A program made the translations under genes and the position numbers. From assembly GCA_941918925.1 (NCBI GenBank), contig OW799236.1:81804213-81868212 (forward strand): a stretch of DNA of 64,000 nt, in the 5' to 3' direction. Below the pieces are notes generated by a model. It was not told the origin of the DNA, did no database searches, and saw nothing but the letters and a program-made list of their open reading frames with translations. The stretch comes from Phyto melanocephala (taxonomy: Eukaryota > Arthropoda > Insecta > Diptera > Rhinophoridae). Positions 23,762 through 35,400 of the stretch are shown here, piece after piece (within the stretch, counting starts at the first letter, position 1; each line of letters opens with the position of its first letter).

Positions 23762-25448
23762 AGTAAGAGCACTTTATTCGGCTGTGCCGAATCTTTTATA
23801 CCCACCACCAGTTTTCCGTTATTTTGTAGCTAGGGTTTTTTCCCGAAAATTTTTGTTTCCCGGAAATGCGAGATTTATTTTTCAATATCCCAGGATCCCG
23901 CAGCAAAACAAATAAAAAGTAAATTTGTTTTTAATTAAAAAAAAGCATAAGATAGTTTATAATGTAAAAGAAACACTTCAAAACTATAAAAATTAATAAA
24001 GAAACTTGAATTTAAAATATAAATTGAGTAAAAATATTTTTTATTGAAAAAAATATTATTCTCTATTTAGATACGAGATCAGATGTGAGCACAAAAAACA
24101 AAAATACGGGTACTTCAGTTATGAGATCAAAAATAAAATCATTAGAATTCAATTTCAATATAAACAATATAAAGATCTGCTTTCGAAACGTAGCCACCTT
24201 TTTGATTTCCCGGCATCCCGAAAAATAATCCCGGGAAATCGGGAAGATTAAATAACTCAAATTCCCGGAAAATAACCAAATTTATAGCACACAATGTCTT
24301 TGTTTGTCATTAACAGTAATCGCTATGCAATAATCTCTTTATACCAAAATGTATATCACTTTCTTTGTATAACTTCGATATGCTAGTAAAATGTTTTCGT
24401 AAATTTAGTCTTTCAATGAAGGCGTTAAAGTAGGCGTGTTGAAGTTGTTTCTACTAATGAATGCAACTTAGATGTTTCAATATAGTCCTTTATTATTCCT
24501 GAATCTATATTCATAGAGAAATTATATGAATTTGAGATAAACCGTTATAAGGGAGGTAGGCGTTAAAGTAGGCGCGTCACCTAAATAACATAACAACGAC
24601 ATTGACTAGAAGGATATCTGTAGCAAATTTCATCATCATACCTTCAATTTTGTCGGTTTTATGAGCTTTTAAATTTCTTTAACAGTGGATAACGTGAAAA
24701 GTGGGCATAATAGTGGGCGTGTCGAAATTATTTTTAATAATGAATGCAACTTAGATGTTTCAATATAGTCCTTTATTATTCTAAAATCTTTATTCGTAGA
24801 GCAGTTATGTGAATTTAAGTTTAGACGTTATATAGGACGTAGGCGTTTAAGTGGGCGTGTCACATTTATTTTCCGTTAGAACAAAGAATTTGACCAAAAC
24901 GCTATGTGTGCAAAATTTTAAAGTCGTACATCCAATTTTGTTGCTTTTATGACGTTTTTGTTTTTAAATATACCGAAAAATCGATAACTCCTTTCCAAAT
25001 GCATAGATTTAGGTAATTTTCAAGGAGAAATATTGGTTTTACTCAGGAAATATATATTCGAAGTTTCATGAGCCTACGTTAATGCGTTTGGACACAATTC
25101 CATTTTATTCGATGTTTGAAGGACACGGTTTTTTTGACCTACTCTTGCTTTTCGAGCTATAACTCTCTCCCTAATATTCCGATTTAGCCCATTTTCAATA
25201 CCAAACAAGCCTTGTCTATAAGAAAGATTCTGGCAAAATTTGAGCCCCCTAGCTTTTTCGGTGCGACCTCTATCGTGCTTTCAACAGACGGAAAGACGGA
25301 CAGACGGACGGACATAGCTAGATCGTCATCAAATCAAACGCTGATTTAGAATATATACTTTTTGGGATCTAAAATGGATATTTCGATGTGTTACAAACGT
25401 ATTGACAAAATTAATATACCCCACCATTTTTTTTGGTGGCGGGTATAA
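23762..25448 (+). repeat. Family B repeat, complete copy
   Basis: This copy has both ends: left CAAGTAAGAGCACTTTATTCGG with the hairpin TTCGGCTGTGCCGAA and TTATACCCACCACC, and right CCCACCATTTTTTTTGGTGGCGGGTATAAAAA. About 450 bases of unrelated sequence (about 23825-24290) containing GGGAAATC/CCCGGG-type motifs sits in the left part and may be a further insertion. The TA site hit by the MITE in the other copies is empty here (CTTTGTATAACTTCG near 24363-24377). Confidence 0.8.
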
Positions 25449-25450
25449 AA

Positions 25451-25837
25451 AAATATACGTTTTTTTATATTTTTTTACTGTTAAAATAATAAGCAGTTCA
25501 GGAAAAATTACAAAAATATTAAGTAGCCTACAACTGCAGATAGTATTTCATTCATGACATCTGTCAGTTAAAAGACTTTAAAAAATGTTTGTCTTTTTTT
25601 GTATGAGTGCTTTTTTTCAAATTACTCTAATAACTTAATAATTCTTTTAGTTTAGACAATTTCGAAACATTAAAAATCAATTCAAAAATATTTAATACCT
25701 TTCATCATTTGACTTATCGTAATGTTTGATTTTTAATAGGTTTCTTTGATATATCATGCATGACTCATACTACAATCCTTTATCATTTTTACTTAGTATC
25801 GTTTAGCTAGTCATTATAGAAAGACTGACACCGTAAA
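25451..25837. other. Intergenic, no gene recognised
   Basis: AT-rich sequence between a family B copy and a mariner-like remnant. I see no gene or repeat boundary. Confidence 0.45.
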
Positions 25838-26320
25838 AACGTCTTCAAGTTGTTCGTTTTTTATGTAAGGATATTGGCTTTAAAGCGAACAAATTGAAGC
25901 AGGAATTAAAGCCGGGCGACTTAAATTTGCGCCTTATTTTCAGTGAACGGGCTCTGGAAAAACTCAATGAAAATCCGATGTTATATAGTGAAATTTTATT
26001 CTATGATGAAGAACATTTCTGGCACAATGGATATGTTAATAAATAAAATTGCTGTATTTGGGCTGGTGATCAACCCAAAAAAGATCTACAATTATATCTA
26101 TGAGGAAAATCGGAATGTTACCATCAATAGTAAACGTTATTACATCGTGTTAATAGACTATGTGCTTTCTGAAATTCAAGCGCTTGGTCTCGATGAAATT
26201 TGCTTAACCTGACTCGCTACGAGTCATACAACGCGTGAAATAATGGATTTCTTGGACTTAGGTCGTGCGATAACACTTTTAATTTTTTTATCTGAAAATA
26301 TTTAAAGTTTGATGTTTTTA
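25838..26320 (+). pseudogene. Mariner-like transposase remnant
   Basis: Translating with several frame changes gives the order seen in mariner-type transposases: ERALEKLNENPMLYSEILF, a YDEEHFWHNGYVN segment (normally SDEAHFWLNGYVN, the first catalytic Asp context), NRNVTINSKRYYIVL, and then LDEICLT followed by an ATSHTTRE-like segment (second Asp region). The longest clean piece is 25943-26212. Multiple stops and frameshifts show an old, dead copy. Terminal repeats were not found. Confidence 0.7.
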
Positions 26321-26329
26321 GGAAAGAGT

Positions 26330-28245
26330 CAGCTACTATTAAATAATGCTTCGAAAGCTTTGCGAGATACTATTTAGTTGCTATGCTCGAGTGAGTCCTC
26401 CAAAATTTGACCTTTCGAATGGATCACGTAGTAGTAGCAAACATTGATTTGATATCGTTTTAAAACAGCAAATGACATAAATTAATCTTTTAACACATAA
26501 TAAAAATGTTAAGTTCATTTTTAAATTCATAAAATCATTACATTACAAATCAAACCTTAGACAAATCACATGATACACGCATAGAAAAACCATGGTCACG
26601 ACATGATCACGACGGTCATATTATATTTTCTAAAACAATATTTGGTTGTAGAAAACAAGTAATATTTTTTTTTCATTTTATCATATATTTTGCCACGATA
26701 ATCAAGCATTTGTTTGAATTGTATCATTTAATGTTTACTTTTCGTAAATATTTCAAAATGGTTATCATTTTAAAAAAGTATGATTTAAAGAAAACAATCC
26801 GACAAAAATAACATTATATTCAAAAGCATTAAGAATTACAAATAATCATTTAGTAATAGGTGAGACAACAGTATGATTTCAAATTAATCAAGCTATGATT
26901 TTTTAATAATAACTTGATTTCAACTGTTCTTCTTCTTGCTGAATAAATTTTTATTATTTTATAAGTTTGAGATGTCAAAAAAATGAACAAAATTTTTGAA
27001 AAATTAAAGAAAATTTACAAATAAACGAGAAAATGTAAAAAATATTGGTATAAAAATTTTAATTTAATTGGCAAGTACAATCAATATGTGTATGTTACAG
27101 CAAAAGACAATAATTTGCCGTGAAAAATCAAAGATTGTCGATTTCAATTGTAGTCATATATATGATTATTAAATGATACTTTAATTTAACATAATAATGA
27201 TAACTGGTAACCATTATATGTTTTAACCATAATCATATAATTCAATCATAGTATGTTACTCTTCGATTATGGTTACCACAACCATATTTTTTGAATTTAT
27301 AAACTATATATATTGTCCTTTTTATATTTTTAGGTTTAGATATATAGCCCGTTTATCTATTAATAAGTATGCAATATTCTGACAATCGAAATTCTGTGTT
27401 TAATGTGCTTTTTTGGATTTTGCTCACACAGCAAATCAAAATTTACAACTTATTTGTGTGTGTGTTAATCTTAGTCTTATGACAAGCTTATTTGTTTGGA
27501 AAGTGAAAGCAATTGTGACATAATCTTCATGAGTAGTTAAGTTCGCATCTAAATTGAAACAGTACTAAAAAAATATTTATTTATTATAATTTTTTATTTA
27601 AAGAAAAATTCCCCTGATTCTGTTTTAAAAAAAATCTTATTTTCCCACTTTGTTAAAAGTTACCAGAGAATTCTTCTAGTCAAACTATTAATTATAAATA
27701 ATTTTAACTTGTTCCACCACTTTTTATATACCCACTGTGCCACAATGCTTAATTGCTCCAACAGGCTAATTAAGAACAACTGCAAGCACGAATAGCTTCT
27801 ACAGTTTGTATTTAAATAAACATCATCTTCTTGTGGCTGCTTAATGTTGGACTTACAACTTTTTCAATGTCTAGCTAAACCAATAAAACAAAAGTGAAAA
27901 TTATACCAACACATACACACGCACACATGCTAAAAACATACAAACCAAAGTTGTATATGTTAAAGGAAAAATAAAATTATATGCAAAAAAAATTAAAACA
28001 ATTTAAATAATTTCCTCAAAGAACATGCTTAATAAGGGCGCCTTTGGGTTTGTTTTAAATAGAAAATGAATGAATTTTCATGAACTTGTTTTTCCTTCAT
28101 TATTTTTTCGTATTTTATTATTTTTTACTAGTCTTGTTTGTTGTTATATGTAATTTTCTCGTTTTCAGTTAATAGTATTTAAAAGACATAATACAAGACA
28201 AGTAGTAATTAACAACAAAAGTTGGCATAAATAAAGAAGAAAAAA
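26330..28245. other. Intergenic, no gene recognised
   Basis: AT-rich DNA. CCATGGTCACGACATGATCACG near 26590 and scattered GGTTACCA/TGGTTAC motifs near 27210-27285 hint at an old element, but I could not define it. Confidence 0.5.
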
Positions 28246-30408
28246 TAAGAGCACTATATTCGGCTGTGCCGAATCTTTTATACCCACCACCAATTTTTTG
28301 TACATTTAAAGCACAATATTTATTATTTTGTTAATCGCTATTGAAAATCTCTTTATAATAAAATATGTATCACTTTCTTTGTAGAGGGTGGTTAAATTTT
28401 AAGGGCCCATGTTGAAGGTGAACTACACCTAGTCTTTAAATTTGTTTTCTGCATTTCATTTAACATTTCTCAATCTTAAATTTACTCAATTTGATCCTTG
28501 GAAAGATACGCAAATGAACAACCCTTTAAAGTTATTCAGGTTTTTTATAAAAATAGGCGTTCAAATCAAAATGCATTTTGTGTACTTCGTAATTCTTTCG
28601 ATCAACATAGTCGTTCAAATTCGTCCACAATCGGGAGAATTGTAAAAAATATTTAAATTTCTGCAAAACTGGTCTGTATAAAATGTAAGAAAATCTGTGA
28701 ATGCCTTCTTAGTTCGTTGAATGGGAACCACTGCTGGTTTTTGCGATAGTGTGACAAAAGAGTAGTCAACCTCGACTCATCATCATGCCCAACAATTGAG
28801 CATCAACATTGTCATTGAAAATTTGGAACATCAGATAGAGGAGTGGCGCCAAGGATGGGGGCCATTTGGCCGATATTTTGTTCAATACATAATTGAACCA
28901 TACAAATATTATCATTATAAAAAGAAATGATAATAATTTCCTAAATAATTTGTGTTTTATTTAAATTCAACATCGGTCCTTAAAATTTAACCACCCTTTA
29001 TAACTTCGATATGCTACTAATATGGTTTTGTAAATGTAGTCTTTCAATGAAAGTGGGCGTTAAAGTAGGCGTGCCAATAAAGTTTGTGCTAATAAATACA
29101 ACTTAGATATTTCAATATAGTCCTTTATTTTCCCAAAAACTTTGTCAGTAGAGAAATAACATGAATTTAAGATAAACCGTTATATGGGAGGTGAGCGTTA
29201 AAATGGGCGTGTCACCTAAACTTTTTGGCACAACAATAACATTGATTAGAAGGATATACGTAGCAAATTTGATCATCATACCTCTAATTTTGTCGGTTTT
29301 ATGAGCTTTTAAATTTCATTAACGGTAGATAACGTGAAAAGTGGGCGTTATAGTAGGCGTGTCAAAGTTATTTTTGCGAATGACCACAACTTAGGTGTTT
29401 CCATATAGCCCTTTGTTATTCCAAAATCTTTATTAATAGTGAAATTATATGAATTTTAGGTAAAACGTTATATGGGAGGTGGGCGTAAAAGTGGACGTGG
29501 CACCTTAATTTTCTGGCACAGTAATGACAATGCCTAGGGGGATATACGTAGCAAATTTTATTATCATATCTCTAATTTTGGCGGTTTTATGAGCTTTTAA
29601 ATTTCATTAACGGTAGATAACGTGAAAAGTGGGCGTTATAGTAGGCGTGTCAAAGTTATTTTTGCGAATGAGTACAACTTAGGTGTTTCAAAAAAGCAGT
29701 TTATTATTCCAAAATCTTTATTAATAGAGAAATTATATGAATTTTAGATAAAACGTTATATGGGAGGTGGGCGTAAAAGTAGGCGTGGCACATTGATTTT
29801 CCGTTACAAAAAAGCGTCTCATCAAGAAGCAAAGTGTGCAAAATTTCAGAGTCGTACATCCAATTTTGTTGCTTTTATGACGTTTTTGTTTTTAAATATA
29901 CCGAAAAATACACTGTGCGGTATAAATTTTCGTACATTTTGATCGATAACTCCTCTCCTAATGCATCGATTTAGATAATTTTGTTTTGTTTTTTGTTTGT
30001 TTTTACTCAGGAAATATATATTCGAAGTTTCATTAGTCTACGTTGATGCGTTTGGACACAACTGCATTTTATTCGATGTTCGACGGACACGGTTTTTTCG
30101 ATCTACTCTTGCTTTACGAGCTATAACTCTCTTCCTGATATTCCGATTTAGCCCATTTTCAGTACTAAACAAACCTTGTCTATAAGAAAGAAATTTGGCG
30201 AAATTTGAGCCCCCTAGCTTTTTCGGTGCGACCTCTATCGTGCTTTCAACAGACGGACAGACGGACGAACATGGCTAGATCGTCATCAAATCAAACCCTG
30301 ATTCAGAATATATATACTTTATGGGGTCTTAAATGGATATTTCGATGTGTTACAAACGGAATGACAAAATGAATAGACCCCCACCATTTTTTTGATGGCG
30401 GGTATAAA
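28246..30408 (+). repeat. Family B repeat carrying a MITE
   Basis: Left end ATAAGAGCACTATATTCGGC with the intact hairpin; right end CACCATTTTTTTGATGGCGGGTATAAAA. After removing the MITE at 28384-28998 the sequence is collinear with the other B copies. It has two copies of the roughly 289-bp unit (GTGGGCGTTATAGTAGGCGTG at 29341 and 29630), fewer than the copy at 20.8-21.9 kb. Confidence 0.8.
28384..28998. mobile_element. 615-bp Tc1/mariner-type MITE
   Basis: The ends are GAGGGTGGTTAAATTTTAAG and CTTAAAATTTAACCACCCTT, with TA on both sides (28382-28383 and 28999-29000). The interior contains no intact transposase. It matches the split copy at 15892-20487 at the same position in the host repeat, so either both family B copies descend from an already occupied copy or the site was hit twice. 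Confidence 0.8.
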
Positions 30409-30410
30409 AA

Positions 30411-31550
30411 ACAAAAATGGAAAACTGTGTAAAGAATTTGTAATGAATGAAATTTGATTTTAAAAGAAAATGTTTTTAATAAAAGAAAAGTATGCTCCAT
30501 AATATAGTAATTTGTTGATAATGATAATAAATTTTGAAAAGGGTACAATGAGTTTGTATTAATGTTTGTAAGAAATAGTTGTACATGCAGCTTTAAGTGA
30601 AACAATCACCAACAATCACTTTATGAGTCGATTTCAGGACGTGTGTTCGTCCATTCATTAAAAATTATCTTGTGATCAAAGTACAGATCGCATTTATAAA
30701 AACCTAATCAATATAAAGTTGATACAGCGCTATCATATAACACGGTAAATACAATTTTATCTAAATTTTCTCTACAACTCCGATAGCACACGTTAGTCCG
30801 TCAAAAAGACATTGATGGAGACTAGAAACACATCAAGGTGCCTTGGCATGCTGTTTACTAACATCATACAAGTTCTCGGTGATACTTCGGGTGGTATATT
30901 TGATATATTTGATGCTTCCTTCTAATCGCTTTTTTGAAGAAAGCTTTAATTTCCACATCAGAGTACTGAGATATCCTTTGCTACATCTGCCTTGTTATAA
31001 GAAAATTTCTAGTCGCAGAGCTTTTTTATATTAATGTATGTTATAAAAAGAGATCGAAACTTCAATAGTGCTTCACACAAGAATCACGAATAATCACGCA
31101 AGCGTTGCCCACCTCAAATATATGTGTACATGTTTGTCTACAAAATACCAAAGAAACTATAGAATATTTCAAAAGTAGCTTATGGTTTTCTTTTAAGATA
31201 ATTATATTATCTTGATAAAAGTGTTTAAAAAAAGTGTGTAAAAAAGTGTAAAAACTTTAGTACCTTAATATTTACGTGAAATCCTAAATTTAATGATGCA
31301 GTGTTTATTAGAAAAAAAAAATAACATTTGAATTAACTTGAAATCTAATCAAATTGACATATTCCTATTAAATTTGAAATTTAAGTAAGCTTGACTTGAC
31401 TTTTAGTTACTGTGTGAAAATTGGTTGGCTTTATTCTGTTCTAAATACCGCAGTTCCAATAATTTAGTTTTTTATGTAAGGTGGCAACCTCTACGATGAT
31501 TACCTTATGAAATTTAAATTATTTATATAAACTTTTTTAAAAACTTTTAA
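30411..31550. other. Intergenic, no gene recognised
   Basis: AT-rich DNA. The stretch 30760-31035 is less A/T-biased and has open frames on the plus strand, but no splice signals or recognisable protein, so I do not call a gene. Confidence 0.5.
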
Positions 31551-31767
31551 GGCCAATATTACAACTTGCCGTTAGTTAAAGGTTGGATTTTGTCGGACCG
31601 ATAAATGGCTTTGCTTTATAAAGCATTCATTTATTATATTTTTATCCATTAAATATTATCATTGTTAATCACAATGACAAAAAGAGTATAGGTTTTAATA
31701 ATAAAAAGCTATTTATCGGGCACAAAAAAATCCTGCTTTTAACTAACGGCAAGTTGTAATATGGCCC
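31551..31767. mobile_element. 217-bp MITE at TTAA
   Basis: The roughly 30-bp inverted ends are GGCCAATATTACAACTTGCC and GGCAAGTTGTAATATGGCCC. The left flank is TTAA (31547-31550) and the right flank TTAG, a one-base decay of the same target. It is non-coding. The TTAA target points to piggyBac-type mobilisation (inference). Confidence 0.65.
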
Positions 31768-32411
31768 TTAGTATCGTATATTAATGCCACAATTCTTGTA
31801 AGAATTTGTAAACAAACCTAAAAATTTTTAAATTCTTTTTGTCAAGTTTTGATATGGCTGGTAGGTGGACCTGTTATCTAATCCCACCCTTTTTATTTTA
31901 CACAAATTTTTATTTAAATTTCTTTTTTAAATTAAAAAACAATTATATAGTTTAAGGAAATTTTTTTAGTAAAAGCTAAAAAAAATTATTTATTTATTTT
32001 TATATAAAGCTTGCTTAAGCGAAATTTCTACAGATATTTTAGCAACAATCTTAATAAGAAAATATTTGGGAATTCCGATGAAAAACAAAATTTTGGCAAT
32101 TTTTTCTTTTCAAAATTGTATACTTGAGGTACCCAACTTTATAGCAAAGCCTACTCACATGCACTTTATCGAGTGAGTCGTACGATTGTAAGGCAAATCA
32201 GATATAGCTCAGATCTTACCTAGCAAAATTTTATTGTGAAATATTCAATGATTTGTATGTAACTGAATTTAAAAAAAACAAATTTCTTAATATCTTTAAA
32301 ACTCAATATACATACGTTTCCTACTTGGTGGTGTAGAGTAAAGATACTAATAAAATGTAAAACCAAATATAAACTAAACAATTTCCTTTATCTCTTCCTC
32401 TTCATAAGTAT

Positions 32412-32417
32412 TTTATT
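32412..32417 (-). terminator. Poly(A) signal of the lipocalin gene
   Basis: AATAAA on the minus strand, about 55 bases after the lipocalin stop codon, in the expected position for 3'-end cleavage. Confidence 0.6.
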
Positions 32418-32469
32418 AAGTCAGAATTTCTGCATAATTTCAATACAATATTTATAAAAGAAACTATCT

Positions 32470-35400
32470 TTAACCAGAACTCTTTTCACAGCCACTTTGA
32501 TCGGTTTTATTTAGACGTCCCAATGACAGGCCATTTTGCTTAATAACACTTCTAGCACGTTCAATGTATTGCGGTTGAGGATGGCGTTCACGAGTTAAAA
32601 TCCAAGCAACTTCTAACAAATAAACAAACAAAAAAATGTTTAAAACTTAAAAAATAGAAACTAAATGATTCATACAATTTTTTATCTTTCTTTTTAAATG
32701 TACCTCACAAATTGTATAAAATAATTGCAATAAAATGCAACATTTTCATTCAAAAATGGAAATCGCAACGTAAAGTGACTTAACTTGTTTTAATGTTTGT
32801 TATTTGCAACAACAAAAAATACTTTTTATTACTTTATTTGTTTGCGACCAAAGTGCATATTACATCAACATGCAATGATATAGCAAAAATTGTTTTAATA
32901 AACAACAAAAAAATTGCACAAATAGTTACTAGATACGAGTGTCATTAAATATATTGAACTTTTTGTTATTACTTTTACCATTTAGAATCAATGAATGTGT
33001 GATGTTCTGATTTTGCAAAAATTAATGAAAAGCTTTCAAATTTCACCAGTTCTGTAATGATAGAAAATCTTTAATTTTGTTTAGTGTGTATCTACTTACT
33101 GCCATTCAGAAAACCTCCAATGTCGGCACATGAATAAACCACAGCATAATTATCATAGTCGGTATCTAAAATCCAATAGTCAGCTGCAGCAATAAAGTCT
33201 TAAACAAAATAAAGCAAATTTAGCACTAAATCAAAAATTTGTTTATAAAGATACTAGAAAATCCCGGCGCGCGTTGCTACGCCCCTTCATGAATTTTAAT
33301 CGCATTCCAAATTTTAATCGAATATCAAGTGCAAAGCTAAAAACTATAACTTTTTCTTTATCAGCGTGGCACTGCCCACTTTTCTAATTACGAAACTGTA
33401 TAGTCATGACAGCTCAATAAGTGTGCAAGGTTTCAGAAAAGTCGGTCCAGTGAAAGTACCTTAAATTATAACTTTTTTAATGAGCCTAGCCCTGCCCACT
33501 TTTCTAATCACGATATTATAAAGTCATGACAGCTTAATATGTGTGCAAAGTTTCAGAAAAATCGGTCCAGTGCAAATACCTCTAAATGATACTTTTTTTT
33601 AATGGGCGTGGCACTGCCCACTTTTCTAATGACGAAAGTGTAAAGTTATGACAGCTCAGTATGTTTGCAAAGTTTCAGAAAATTCAGTCTAGTGCAAGTA
33701 GCTAAAACTGATCAATAATTTTTTATGGGCGTGGCCCCGCCCAATTTTTTAATCACGAAATTATAAAGTAATGACAGCTTAATATGTGTGCAAAGTTTCA
33801 GAAAAATCGGTCCAGTGCAAGTACCTCAAAATTAAAACCTTTTTAGGGGCGTGGCCCCGCCCACTTTTCTTATCACGAAGTTATTTAGTCATGACAGCTC
33901 GATATGTGTGCAAAGTTTCAGAAAAATCGGTCAAGTGCAAGTAGCTAAAACTGATATCTAATTTTTTATGGGCGTGGCCCCGCCCACTTTTTTTCACCCA
34001 TAAACACTTCCTGGTATGTGTACAACAACTTACCAAGGTTTGAGCCCGATCGGTTTTACAGTTTCGGAGTCTATAGCTAACACACACACACACACACACA
34101 CAGAGTTTCACTTTTATATATATAGATAGAAGAAGAAGATAAAATACATAAAAGTTAGCTGCACCAATAATCATATATTGAACAAATTAAAAAAAATTAA
34201 CTTTTGCACGCCTGAATAATAATTTGAACAATCGAACTTTTTTTTTAAACCAAAAAAAAAAAACTTTTGACTCAGCGACCAATTTTTTACTTTTAACAAA
34301 AAGTGTTAAAATTTCTAATTTTTTTATGAAAAAAAAGGTAGACTGTATCATAATTTTGGATTTCTGTGACAAAATTACAAAAAAAAAATTTGTTAGAAAC
34401 AGACATATTTAAAAAAAAAATTTATTGCTGTATTTGGGATCTTTATTGGTTGTACATAAATTATTGACATGAAGAAATTTAATAAAACACCGAAAGGTAT
34501 TTAGGTAAGATAAGGGTTAAAATGTGTTTGTTTAGTATTTTAAATATTTTATACATAAATATTTGTAGAACTTTAAAATATTATAAAACAAGGGTTAATT
34601 TTTTCAATTGACATGCAATTTTTTATCGTCAATAACACGGCGAATGTTGTTCTCCAAATGGTCAATAATTTCGGGCGTATACAAGAGACTTTACAATTTA
34701 CGGGTCCGAAATTTAAAACTATATGGCTACCAAACGTTTCCTTCAATAAATCAGTTGTGGCACAAGATGTGTGACACGTTGGGTCGTCCTGGTGAATAAG
34801 TAGTTTGGAAGAGAACTCATAACATACAAACACACATTTCCTTTTTATTATATTAGTATAGATATTGCATGCAATGCATGCGCACACATCCAGTAGTGTG
34901 TATCTAAGTTCATTCTACATTATCAGTATTCGCATTCTCCTTTTCGATCATTTTTATGCTGTTATTCATTTCATCCATTAATATTAAAACTATTTAATCA
35001 AATTTAAACATTTTTGCTTTCATTCGTTAGGTTTTATATAATTGTGAGAGAAAGTATTTCATTTATATGGGGGGATAACACTACCTCTGCTCAGATTGTA
35101 ACCGTCATTGGTTTAAATAAAGAAATTGTCGACAAAAATGCTAATACAACGTTTTAACTATATTGCTAGATTTAAAGTTTTCTATATATGACATCAAATG
35201 CATTATTTTTTGTATGGGGGATACCATGCCCCCTGCTCCGATCCTATGCATTGAAGTCAAAGTACCTTGAATAAAATTTAAATAAGTAGTTGCCTCAGTT
35301 CTCAATATATGTCACGAAATGTGTTCAATTTCGTCACTGCTTCCCGTTAATTAAAACTATGTGGATTACATGGATTTTAATACGCTGAACTCAAATCCGT

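Noticed and set aside
33881..34174. 97-codon minus-strand frame with Cys-Val repeats
   Set aside because: The repeats come from the CA microsatellite in the Helitron.
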